A stretch of 43,746 nucleotides of DNA from Mizugakiibacter sediminis (GTDB lineage: Bacteria > Pseudomonadota > Gammaproteobacteria > Xanthomonadales > Rhodanobacteraceae). Below the pieces are notes generated by a model that saw only the letters and a program-made list of their open reading frames with translations, was not told the origin of the DNA and did not search any database. Shown here piece by piece: positions 1 through 7,135 of the stretch (within the stretch, counting starts at the first letter, position 1; each line of letters begins with the position of its first letter). Position numbers and translations under genes: made by a program. The stretch covers positions 1 to 43,746 of the forward strand of contig NZ_DF970150.1 in the NCBI RefSeq assembly GCF_000953855.2. The letters run 5' to 3'.

Positions 1-1571
1 ACGACGCGCGGGGCGGCGTCGGGCGCGGCGGCGCCCGGCGCCTGCGTGCGGATCTGCCGCAGTTGCGCGCGGTCCAGCGGCGCGCCGCCGTTGCGCTCGA
101 TGGCGGCGCGGCGCTCGGCGAAGGCCGGCGGCGCCGGCGGCGGTGCGTGGCGCGCCACCACCGGGCGCTCGAACACCTGGCGCGGCGGCAGGCTGCCGCC
201 GACCATGCGCTCGCGCACGCCGAGACTGGCCTCGGTCGGCATCAGGCGCGGGCCGCGCAGCAGCGGCGCGCGCGCGATGTCGGCGGGATTCACGTCGCGC
301 ACCCGCGCCGCGCCCACCGGACGCGCGCCGACGAAGGTGTCGCGCGAGACCACGGTGACGGCGTGCGGCGCGCGCAGGTTGGGCGAGCGCGCGTAGTCGT
401 TGCGGCGGTCGGCCTGCAGGTTGACGTAGGTGTTGTTGATCACGGTCTTGTTGATGACCGTGACGTTGGTGACGTTGACGTTGGTGAAGTAGCGGCGCCC
501 GCAGCGGTAAGGCGGCACGTAGACGTCGCGCGGACCGAGCGGGAACCAGCCGATCGGGCCGTCGCCGAAGCCGATCGACAGGCTCCAGCCCGAGCCGCCG
601 ACGAAGGCGACCAGCGCCGGCGCGTACACCGGCCGCACGTACACCGGCCCCGGCAACCAGCCCCAGCGCCCGCCGACGTAGACCCAGCGGCCGTAGTGGA
701 ACGGCGCGAAGCCCCACGGCGCGTCGTCCACCCAGGTCCAGCCCCACGGATCGATCCAGGTCCAGTGGCCGTAGCGGTAGGGCGCCCAGTCGGCGACCAC
801 GGTGGCGGGGAACCAGACGTGGCCGTACTCGCGCACCTCGGTCCAGGTGCCGTAGTCGTCGAGGTCGTCGGCGCCGATGACGTCGGCGGCGACGTAGCGC
901 CGCGACAGGCTTTCGCCGCTGCGGCGGTCGCGGTCGAAGCACCAGCGGTCGAAGGCGTCCGGCGCGGGCACGCCGGCGACGTCGACCTGCCGCAGTTGCG
1001 GGTCGTCGAAGCGGCAGGAGCGTCCCGCCTGCACCGGATAGTCGACGCCGCCCTCGCCGTAGACGGTGGCGTCGCCGTCGAACACGGTCACCATCGAGCC
1101 TTTGCCGTCCGGAGCGATGTCGACGCGGTATTCGCCCGGCCGCGTCACCACCAGGGCCAGCGTCGGCGTGTCGACCTCGTAGCGCTGGCCGGCGTCGAGG
1201 CGGCTGACGCGCAGATTCAGCGTGCCGCTGGACAGCTCGGCCTGGGCGACGTCGTCGTCCAGGGCGAGGAAATTGAACGCGCTGCGCTGGCCGAGGCGGA
1301 TCTGCGCGCCGCCCAGCTCCAGCACCGCCCGCGAGGCGTCGCCGCTGAGCAGGCGGTCGCCCTGCACGACCGGGCGGTTGATGCTGACCTGGCCCCAGTC
1401 GTCGCTGCCGGCCGGCGCGAAGCTGACGTCGCCGTCGAGGTAGCTCAGGCGCGCCACGCGGTCCGGCGGATCGACGTCGGCGTCGGCCGTCTGCGCGCGC
1501 GCCGGCAGCGCCAGCGCGCATGCGCACAGCACTCCGCACCACGCGGCACGCAGCAGGGACATCGCACTCAT
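1..1571 (-). CDS. DUF6600-type secreted protein (C-terminus cut by window)
   Basis: Reading the minus strand from ATG 1571 gives an open frame to the window edge. It starts with a signal peptide (MSAMSLLRAAWC..., cleavage near AQTADA), then a FecR-like beta domain (RVARLSYLDGDVSFAP) and a long Trp/Tyr-rich region with repeated units such as YGHWTWIDPWGW and HYGRWVYVGGRWGW. These are hallmarks of the DUF6600 family of proteobacterial secreted proteins of unknown function. The C-terminal part (NVTVINKTVINNTYVN, then Arg/Pro-rich) is low complexity. GGGAGG lies about 5 nt before the ATG and supports this start over the in-frame ATG at 1562. The function is unknown; an envelope-surface or matrix role is only inference. 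Confidence 0.85.
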   Translation of the reverse strand, partial: MSAMSLLRAAWCGVLCACALALPARAQTADADVDPPDRVARLSYLDGDVSFAPAGSDDWGQVSINRPVVQGDRLLSGDASRAVLELGGAQIRLGQRSAFNFLALDDDVAQAELSSGTLNLRVSRLDAGQRYEVDTPTLALVVTRPGEYRVDIAPDGKGSMVTVFDGDATVYGEGGVDYPVQAGRSCRFDDPQLRQVDVAGVPAPDAFDRWCFDRDRRSGESLSRRYVAADVIGADDLDDYGTWTEVREYGHVWFPATVVADWAPYRYGHWTWIDPWGWTWVDDAPWGFAPFHYGRWVYVGGRWGWLPGPVYVRPVYAPALVAFVGGSGWSLSIGFGDGPIGWFPLGPRDVYVPPYRCGRRYFTNVNVTNVTVINKTVINNTYVNLQADRRNDYARSPNLRAPHAVTVVSRDTFVGARPVGAARVRDVNPADIARAPLLRGPRLMPTEASLGVRERMVGGSLPPRQVFERPVVARHAPPPAPPAFAERRAAIERNGGAPLDRAQLRQIRTQAPGAAAPDAAPRV

Positions 1572-1728
1572 AACGCCTCCCGAAGGTCGCCGGCACGCGG
1601 GCCGGGCGACAGGCCGGGGCGGACGCGGTCGCGCCGGGGTCCGGCAAGCCCATCACAGCGCAGCGGCGCTGAATGCGGACTGGATGGCGGCAGCCCCGCA
1701 ACCCGCCGTTCAGCGCGCGGTGGCCGCG

Positions 1729-1757
1729 TTGCCAGCCGCCGGCCCTGTGGCTAACAT
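1729..1757 (+). promoter_or_regulatory. Sigma-70-like promoter of the interrupted tRNA-Gly
   Basis: TTGCCA (1729-1734), a 17-nt spacer and TAACAT (1752-1757) predict a start near 1764, about 5 nt before the tRNA 5' end. This is the only promoter-like sequence seen upstream of the split tRNA and intron. It would drive the 5' half, the intron, the internal tRNA and possibly the maturase in one transcript. Confidence 0.55.
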
Positions 1758-1794
1758 CCCCGGGCCGGGCGGGTGTAGCTCAATGGTAGAGCTG

Positions 1795-1807
1795 TAGCTT
1801 CCCAAGC
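1795..1807 (+). other. Intron-binding sites IBS2 and IBS1 in tRNA exon 1
   Basis: IBS2 is TAGCTT (1795-1800) and IBS1 is CCAAGC (1802-1807), immediately 5' of the insertion point. They cover the anticodon stem and loop. Both are exact reverse complements of loop sequences inside intron domain I (AAGCTA at 2210-2215, GCTTGG at 2276-2281). Confidence 0.8.
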
Positions 1808-2209
1808 GTGCGACACGAGCCGCGTGTCCCACGCTCCAGCCGCGAAAGCGGCCGACTCTCCGTCGTAAACTGGAGCGACTGTCGGATCGATCTCCGACTT
1901 AACCGGACCTGTCCGGAAAGGGTGGCCCTGAACCTGTTAAACGGTACAGGGTCCACGCGGCGAAGGCCGCGCGAGTAATTGCCTGCTTTCCCCACAAGGG
2001 ATTGCGCAGGCCCGGTGTTCAGCCACCGGTAGCCTAGGAGCAGCGCGGGATTGGCAACAATCCTGTGCCGAGCGCTCTGACAATGTAGCCACCTCTCGGG
2101 GTACGCTGAACCCCGTGAGGGGTCGGCGTGATTCTGGAAGATGCATCCGGATGAGGCGCTAGGCTGGGTTGAAGGGTTAGTGCAAACGAACTGTCGCTCC
2201 ATCGTCGTC

Positions 2210-2281
2210 AAGCTATGAAGGGCTTAGGCATCTGACAAGCCCTGCCCAAAACGGGATAAGACCGGATGCGCCGCTGCTTGG
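2210..2281 (+). other. Exon-binding sites EBS2 and EBS1 in intron domain I
   Basis: EBS2 is AAGCTA (2210-2215). EBS1 is GCTTGG (2276-2281), shown in the 9-nt loop of a 7-bp hairpin (TGCGCCG 2267-2273 with CGGCGCA 2283-2289). Each pairs over 6 nt with exon 1. The 60-nt distance and the order EBS2 then EBS1 fit known group II domain I architecture. Against the internal tRNA copy, EBS1 would have one mismatch and EBS2 two. Confidence 0.78.
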
Positions 2282-2613
2282 TCGGCGCACGCTGACACCA
2301 CGGTCTTCGGCGAAAAGACAGAACCCTCCCAACTCTGTTACTTGTGCGGAACGTGGTAACTCCGTTGGTGCGTTGCCCCGCACTTGGGCAACTAGGCGAC
2401 CCGCGAGGATCGCTGATGCGCCAGCGGAAAGAGGAACGCGGAGAAAGCGAATGCCCGACGGTAATAGTCGGGATAGGGGATGAAACGATCGCCCCGACCC
2501 GAAAGGGTGCAGACTTCCGCGTGGTGGCCTGTCGCTAGACAGGTCTGACAACCGACTCCCGATGGGGTGACGAATCCCCACCGGGGGAGGCGTCCATCCC
2601 CAAAGGGTCATGG

Positions 2614-2687
2614 GCGGGCGTAGCTCAATGGTAGAGCTGCAGGTTCCCAACCTGCTGACGAGGGTTCGATTCCCTTCGCCCGCTCCA
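2614..2687 (+). tRNA. Intact tRNA-Gly(CCC) inside the group II intron
   Basis: A complete 74-nt tRNA: acceptor GCGGGCG/CGCCCGC, D-arm GCTC/GAGC, anticodon stem GCAGG/CCTGC with loop TTCCCAA (anticodon CCC, 2646-2648), variable TGAC, T-arm GAGGG/CCCTT, discriminator T and encoded CCA. It differs from the interrupted host tRNA by six nucleotides forming three compensated pairs: one in the acceptor stem and two in the anticodon stem. This indicates selection on folding in both copies. It ends 16 nt before the maturase ATG, and its 3' trailer contains the maturase ribosome-binding site. No separate promoter was recognised, so it is probably released from intron RNA by RNase P and 3' processing enzymes. 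Confidence 0.93.
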
Positions 2688-2703
2688 ACTTTGGAGGACT
2701 GAT

Positions 2704-4328
2704 ATGGACGCCATTTCGAGTGGCGATGTCGCCTCCACGCGCTGGACCGACTGGCACACGATCCCGTGGGCCGAGGCGTTCCAGCACGTCAGGAGGTTGC
2801 AGGCACGCATAGCGAAGGCAGCGGAGGACGAGAACTGGCGCAGCGTCAAACGGCTGCAAAAGTTGCTCGTCCGCTCGACCACCGCACGAGCAGTCGCGGT
2901 GCGCCGAGTGACGGAGAACCAAGGCCGAAAGACCCCCGGTGTGGATGGCATTACCTGGTCCACGCCCGCGGAGAAGTGGAAAGCGGTATCGACGCTGGAA
3001 TCGCGGCGGTACCGCCCTAAGCACTTCGCAGGATCCACATCCCGAAGGCCAGTGGCGGAAAGCGGCCCCTCGGCATACCGACGATGAAAGATCGAGCCAT
3101 GCAGGCGCTGTACTGGCTTGCGCTCGATCCCGTCGCGGAAACCCGAGGCGACCCGAACTCGTACGGCTTTCGTTCCGGACGCTCAACAGCGGATGCCATC
3201 GCTCAGTGCCACAACGCACTGAGCAGGAAGCACTCGCCAAAGTGGGTGCTGGAAGGCGACATCAAAGGTTGCTTTGACAACATCGGTCATGACTGGCTGG
3301 TGGGCAACGTGCCGATGGACCGGCGCGTGCTGTCTAAGTGGCTCAAAGCCGGATTCGTGGAGGGTCACAAGCTCTTTCCGACGGACGCAGGCACGCCGCA
3401 AGGCGGGATCGTCTCCCCGTGTTTGGCGAACCTGGCGTTGGACGGCATGGAGGGGCTGTTGAAAGACAGCCTTCCACGCCGGGCCAAGATCAACTTCATC
3501 CGATACGCGGACGACTTTGTCGTGACTGGTGCCTCGAAAGAGGTGTTGGAAACGCAGGTCAAGCCGATGCTCGTGGGGTTTCTCGCCGAGCGTGGTCTGC
3601 AACTCTCGGCGACGAAAACGAAGATCACCCATGTGACGGAGGGGTTCGACTTCCTTGGCTGGCATGTGCGGAAACACAAGGCGTTTCTGCGCATCGTCCC
3701 GTCAAAGCGAAACGCGACGACGCTCTACGCGAAAGTCAGAGACCGACTGCGCGAGCTGCGTGGTGCAAAGCAGGATGACGTGGTAGGAGCCCTTAACCCG
3801 ATCCTTCGGGGGTGGGGCAACTATCATCGAGTCGTGCACGCATCGCGTCCGTTCGCAAAGATGGATTACCTGATCACGCGCGCGTTGTGGCGCTGGGCGG
3901 TACGTCGGCATCCCATGAAGGGCAAGCGTTGGATCAAACGCCGCTACTTTCGGGCGAACGGCTCACGCGACTGGCTCTTTCAGACGGATCGTTTCAGTTT
4001 GGTGCGGCTGGCCAGCATTTCCGTGGACAAGCACATCAAGGTGAGGGCCGACGCCAATCCCTATGACCCCAAGGACGAGGCCTACTTCGACGAGCGTTTA
4101 ACTCGGCGGATGCGGTCTACGCTGCAAGGACGCAGGCGGTTGTATTGGCTTTGGGACAGGCAGGAAGGGCTTTGCCCGGTCTGTGCTGCCAAGATCACGA
4201 AGGCAACGGGGTGGCACGTCCACCATGTGGTCTGGCGGGTCTATGGTGGTCCGGATCGGCTGTCCAACTTGCAATTGCTCCACCCGACGTGTCACGTGCA
4301 GTTGCACGCACGCGCCACGAAAGGATAG
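2704..4328 (+). pseudogene. ltrA: Group II intron reverse transcriptase/maturase, frameshifted
   Basis: The first part (ATG 2704, GGAGG at 2693-2697) encodes the RT N-terminus to YRPK. The continuation LRRIHIPKASGGKRPLGIPTMKDRAMQ is in the next frame from 3024, so one base is missing near 3022-3023 (AAG-CA-CTT, where a proline codon is expected). The second frame (in-frame ATG 3084) is intact to 4328. It shows YGFRSGRS, TPQGGIVSPCLANL, the catalytic YADD, the thumb/X maturase region (GWGNYHRVVHA) and a C-terminal HNH endonuclease (CPVC...HVHHVVWR...NLQLLHPTCH). The full protein would be about 541 residues, normal for mobile intron proteins. The stop of frame one and the ATG of frame two overlap (ATGA), but reinitiation would lose RT motif 0/1. 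A recent mutation or a sequencing error are both possible. Confidence 0.9.
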
Positions 4329-4371
4329 GCTGCCGCTCGACTGGGTGACCGGATCGAGTCCAAGGCTGCTT

Positions 4372-4446
4372 GAGCCGTATGAGGCGAAAGTCTCGCGTAC
4401 GGTTCTGAGGGGGGAGGGTGGCCGCGAGGCCACCTTCCCACCCGAC
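4372..4446 (+). ncRNA. Group II intron domains V and VI
   Basis: Domain V is 34 nt (4372-4405), starting GAGCCGTATGAGG, with a GAAA tetraloop and a closing strand ending CGTACGGTTC. Domain VI follows as a G-rich/C-rich hairpin with a GCGA loop. An unpaired A at 4440 sits between two CCC triplets that both pair, seven nucleotides from the intron end (counting the A), which is the usual position of the branch-point adenosine. Confidence 0.92.
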
Positions 4447-4548
4447 TACTGACGAGGGTTCGATTCCCTTCACCCGCTCCATCTCCCTCCTGTCACGCAT
4501 CGGCGACCGGCGGCAGCGGCGCGACGGCACGCCGTTACCGGAGCGCGC

Positions 4549-5430
4549 ATGAAGATCGCCATCCTCTCGCGCAACCCGCGCCTGCACTCCACCGTGCGCC
4601 TGGTCGAGGCGGCGCGCGCGCGCGGCCACGTCGCCCGCGTGCTGGACCCGCTGCGTTGCTACATGCGCATAGCGCCGGGCGCGTTCGCGGTGCACTACAA
4701 AGGGCGCGAGCTCGCCGGCTTCGACGCGGTGATCCCGCGCATCGGCGCCTCGATCACCTTCTACGGCACCGCGGTGGTGCGTCAGTTCGAGCTGATGGGC
4801 GTGTACACGCCGAACGGTTCGGACGCGATCCTGCGCGCGCGCGACAAGCTGCGCTGTCTGCAGCTGCTGGCCGGCGAAGGCCTCGGCATGCCGACCACGG
4901 TATTCGGCGACAACCCCGACGACACCGCCGACCTGCTGGCCATGCTGGGCGAACCGCCGCACGTGATCAAGCTGAACGAGGGCGCGCAGGGGCAGGGCGT
5001 GGTGCTGGCCGAGAAGCGCGCCGCCGCGCAGAGCGTGATCGAGGCGTTCCGCGGCATGTACGCCAATTTCCTCGTGCAGGAGTTCATCCGCGAAGCGCAA
5101 GGCCGCGACCTGCGCTGCTTCGTGGTCGGCGGCAAGGTGGTGGCGGCGATGCAGCGCGAGGCCTCGCCCGGCGACTTCCGCTCCAACCTGCACCGCGGCG
5201 GCAGCGGCACGCGGGTGCGCCTGAGCGCGGCCGAACGCGCCGTGGCGCTGCGCGCGGCCGAAGTGCTGGGGCTGGAGGTGGCGGGCGTGGATCTGCTGCG
5301 TTCGGCGCGCGGCCCGCTGGTGCTCGAGGTCAACGCCTCGCCCGGCCTGGAGGGCATCGAGGCCGTCACCGGGGTGGACGTGGCGGCGGAGATCGTCGCC
5401 TACCTCGAGCGGCGGGTCGGTCGGCGCTGA
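4549..5430 (+). CDS. rimK: RimK-type ribosomal protein S6 glutamate ligase
   Basis: The 293-residue ATP-grasp protein matches RimK along its length: N-terminal [40 protein letters not shown], the ATP-binding stretch [19 protein letters not shown]-like [21 protein letters not shown], and the Mg-binding end [13 protein letters not shown]. RimK adds glutamates to the C-terminus of ribosomal protein S6 and can make poly-glutamate in the cytoplasm. The ATG is preceded by GGAGCG. It starts 67 nt after the interrupted tRNA-Gly and may be partly read from the tRNA promoter. No rimB-like partner is visible here. Confidence 0.93.
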   Translation: MKIAILSRNPRLHSTVRLVEAARARGHVARVLDPLRCYMRIAPGAFAVHYKGRELAGFDAVIPRIGASITFYGTAVVRQFELMGVYTPNGSDAILRARDKLRCLQLLAGEGLGMPTTVFGDNPDDTADLLAMLGEPPHVIKLNEGAQGQGVVLAEKRAAAQSVIEAFRGMYANFLVQEFIREAQGRDLRCFVVGGKVVAAMQREASPGDFRSNLHRGGSGTRVRLSAAERAVALRAAEVLGLEVAGVDLLRSARGPLVLEVNASPGLEGIEAVTGVDVAAEIVAYLERRVGRR

Positions 5431-5460
5431 ACGACGAAGTGGTTAGTACGAAAGTCGTCG

Positions 5461-5490
5461 TTGACAAGCCCCGTGACCCGTGTCTAGGAT
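5461..5490 (+). promoter_or_regulatory. Sigma-70-like promoter for the tandem paralogues
   Basis: TTGACA (5461-5466), an 18-nt spacer and TAGGAT (5485-5490) lie 69 nt before the ATG at 5559. The -35 box is a perfect consensus. A 7-bp inverted repeat (ACGACGA 5431-5437 with TCGTCGT 5455-5461) between the rimK stop and this promoter might be a weak terminator or an operator. Confidence 0.55.
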
Positions 5491-5558
5491 CGGCCGGTCG
5501 GCGCTGGCGATGGGCGCGGCGGCCGGTGGATCCATAACGTCAAACGGGGGAAATTCCC

Positions 5559-6047
5559 ATGAAGTTCGGCAAAGGTTGGGTGGTCGCCGGCGTGCTGGCG
5601 GCGCTGTACGTCGGCAGCGCGTTCGCGGCGGACAAGATCGATGTGGTGACCAAGGGCGACACCAAGGACAACTTCGAGGCGGTCGCCGCCGCCGTCCGCA
5701 AGCAGATGGGGCCGGGCGGCTACTATCAGTACGTGCAGAACGACGAGCGCCAGGCCGTGGAAGCCCGACTGGACGACATGCAGGCGCTGTTCAACCGCCG
5801 CGGCACCGTCGGCCAGATGACCGCGGACGAGAAGGTCCAGCTCGCCAACGACCAGGAAGCGATCAACGCGATCCTGGCCAAGCGCGACAGCCGCCGCGTG
5901 ATCTGCGAGCGCGTCCAGGCGACCGGCTCGCATCTGACCAAATCGGTCTGCAAGACCTACGGCGAGATCGAGCGCGAGCGCCGCGATTCCGTGCAGTACT
6001 TGCAGGATCGCCAGAAGCAGGCGACCCAGAACATCAGCGGCGGTTGA
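5559..6047 (+). CDS. Secreted protein of unknown function, paralogue A
   Basis: 162 residues with a clear signal peptide (MKFGKGWVVAGVLAALYVGSAFA). The mature part is mostly charged and helical: FEAVAAAVRKQM, a central DDMQALFNRRGTVGQMTADEKVQLANDQEAINAIL segment and a C-terminal CERVQATGSHLTKSVCKTYGEIERERRDS block with two cysteines that could form a periplasmic disulfide. GGGGGAA before the ATG serves as ribosome-binding site. I do not recognise a named family. The next gene is a same-length paralogue, so the pair arose by tandem duplication. Confidence 0.85.
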   Translation: MKFGKGWVVAGVLAALYVGSAFAADKIDVVTKGDTKDNFEAVAAAVRKQMGPGGYYQYVQNDERQAVEARLDDMQALFNRRGTVGQMTADEKVQLANDQEAINAILAKRDSRRVICERVQATGSHLTKSVCKTYGEIERERRDSVQYLQDRQKQATQNISGG

Positions 6048-6085
6048 GCGTGGCCGGCACGGATACGGGGCCCGAAGGTGCGATC

Positions 6086-6574
6086 ATGAACATTGCCAAA
6101 TGCGTTGCGTGGATGCTGGCGGCGGTGCTGGCCGCGATGGCCGGTGCAAGCCGGGCGGACGAACCCAAGCAGATCGTCAAGGCGGACAATGCCCAGGATT
6201 TCGCCGTGGTCGTCGCCGCCGTGCGCCAGGAAATGCAGACGGGCGGCCGTTACGAGTTCGTCCCGGAGGCGGAGCGCAGCACCATCGACACGCGGTTGGC
6301 CGACATGAGCGCGCTGTTCCAGAAGCGCGGCACCGTCGAGGCGATGACCGCCGACGAGAAGGTGCGGCTGATGAACGACCAGTCGGAGATCAACGCGATC
6401 CTGACGCGGCGCGACAGCGAACGCCTGATCTGCAAGCGCGAGGCGCCGACCGGGTCGCACCTGACGCGCTCCGTCTGCCGCACCTATGGGGAGATCGAAC
6501 GCGCGCAGCACGACAGTTGGAGATACCTCGAGGACCGCAGGATGCAGGCGACCCAGAACAGGGGCGGCGGCTGA
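6086..6574 (+). CDS. Secreted protein of unknown function, paralogue B
   Basis: Also 162 residues, starting at ATG 6086 with GAAGG upstream. Signal peptide MNIAKCVAWMLAAVLAAMAGASRA. It aligns with the preceding gene throughout: DFAVVVAAVRQEMQTGGRYEFV, DTRLADMSALFQKRGTVEAMTADEKVRLMNDQSEINAIL, and CKREAPTGSHLTRSVCRTYGEIERAQHDSWRYL, with both cysteines and the ATQN...GG tail kept. The 38-nt gap suggests co-transcription with paralogue A. Function unknown; the conserved Cys pair and TADEK block are the residues to examine. Confidence 0.85.
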   Translation: MNIAKCVAWMLAAVLAAMAGASRADEPKQIVKADNAQDFAVVVAAVRQEMQTGGRYEFVPEAERSTIDTRLADMSALFQKRGTVEAMTADEKVRLMNDQSEINAILTRRDSERLICKREAPTGSHLTRSVCRTYGEIERAQHDSWRYLEDRRMQATQNRGGG

Positions 6575-6736
6575 ACGACAGCGCCGGCGCGCCCGGACCG
6601 GCACGGGCCGATGCGGAAGGCCGTACAGGAGGCCTTCCGCTCCGCCCGGCCGGCGAATGAGGTACACGCGATCATCCGCGATGGGCCTAGATATGCCACA
6701 GTCGCCGCAGGGCGGCGTGGTCCGGAGTGAGACGAC

Positions 6737-7135
6737 ATGAGTCCGCGTCGAGTCAGCGAAACGCCGAAGCCCACCGAGGCCGAGCTGGACATCCTGCGCG
6801 TGCTGTGGGAGCGCGGTCCGTGCACGGTGCGCGAGGTGCACGAGGCGCTCTACCGCGACGAAGGCGCCGGCTACACGACCGCCCTGAAGCTGTTGCAGGT
6901 GATGCACGGCAAGGGACTGGTCGCACGCGACGACTCGCAGCGCGCGCACGTCTTCCGCGCCGCCGTCAGCAAGGAACGCACGCAGAAGCGCTTCCTCGCC
7001 GATATCGTGCAGCGCGTGTTCGACGGCTCGCCCTCGCAGCTGGTGCTGCATGCCCTGGGCAGCCAGCGTGCGACGCGGGCGGAGCTCGAAGAGATCCGCG
7101 ATCTGCTGGATCGGTTGAACGAGGAGGCGAAGTGA
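6737..7135 (+). CDS. BlaI/MecI/CopY-family transcriptional repressor
   Basis: 132 residues. The winged helix-turn-helix is typical of the BlaI family: PTEAELDILRVLWERGPCTVREVHEALY, then YTTALKLLQVMHGKGLVARDDSQRAHVFRAAVSKE, followed by a dimerisation tail (LADIVQRVFDGSPSQLVLHAL). The family represses its own operon and is cleaved or released when the partner membrane peptidase senses a signal. Its stop overlaps the start of the M56 peptidase gene (TGATG), the classic repressor-sensor pairing. I found no clear TACA/TGTA operator upstream, so the binding site is unresolved. Confidence 0.92.
   Translation: MSPRRVSETPKPTEAELDILRVLWERGPCTVREVHEALYRDEGAGYTTALKLLQVMHGKGLVARDDSQRAHVFRAAVSKERTQKRFLADIVQRVFDGSPSQLVLHALGSQRATRAELEEIRDLLDRLNEEAK

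Larger units (their letters stand above)
1808..4446 (+). mobile_element. Group II intron in tRNA-Gly, carrying a tRNA and a maturase
   Basis: The element is 2,639 nt and begins GTGCGAC, matching the group II 5' consensus GUGYG, and ends in AC. The ribozyme domains I-III occupy roughly 1808-2600. A complete tRNA-Gly (2614-2687) and the reverse transcriptase gene (2704-4328) fill the domain IV position. A 34-nt domain V (4372-4405) and a domain VI hairpin with a bulged A (4440) close the element. EBS1 and EBS2 loops complementary to exon 1 are present, so the boundaries are supported by base pairing as well as by end consensus. The site within a tRNA anticodon stem is unusual: many bacterial group II introns sit in mobile elements or after terminators. 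Whether it still splices is unknown because the maturase frame is broken. Confidence 0.93.
1769..4481 (+). tRNA. tRNA-Gly(CCC), interrupted by a group II intron
   Basis: Exon 1 is 1769-1807 and exon 2 is 4447-4481. Joined, they give a 74-nt tRNA: acceptor GCGGGTG pairs with CACCCGC (4471-4477), D-arm GCTC/GAGC, anticodon stem GTAGC pairs with GC (1806-1807) plus TAC (4447-4449), loop TTCCCAA with anticodon CCC, T-arm GAGGG/CCCTT, discriminator T and encoded CCA (4479-4481). All stems pair, so the two halves are one gene split between the second and third bases of the 3' anticodon-stem strand. A functional tRNA from this locus requires intron excision with exact exon joining. Both halves still match each other, including a T-A acceptor pair where the internal copy has C-G. 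Confidence 0.93.

Noticed and set aside
63..1754. Plus-strand 563-codon frame at the left edge
   Set aside because: It is antisense to the DUF6600 gene, which has a signal peptide, SD and family repeats.
1769..2687. Two ordinary tandem tRNA-Gly genes with an intron next to them
   Set aside because: The first copy has no 3' half until 4447, and intron domains lie on both sides of the second copy, so the second tRNA is inside the intron.
4130..4328. Separate HNH endonuclease gene after the reverse transcriptase
   Set aside because: It is in frame with the maturase X domain and forms the usual C-terminal domain of mobile intron proteins.
6657..6737. BlaI operator (TACA-N-TGTA type) before the BlaI-like gene
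   Set aside because: Only isolated TACA and weak dyads are present; no convincing palindrome.
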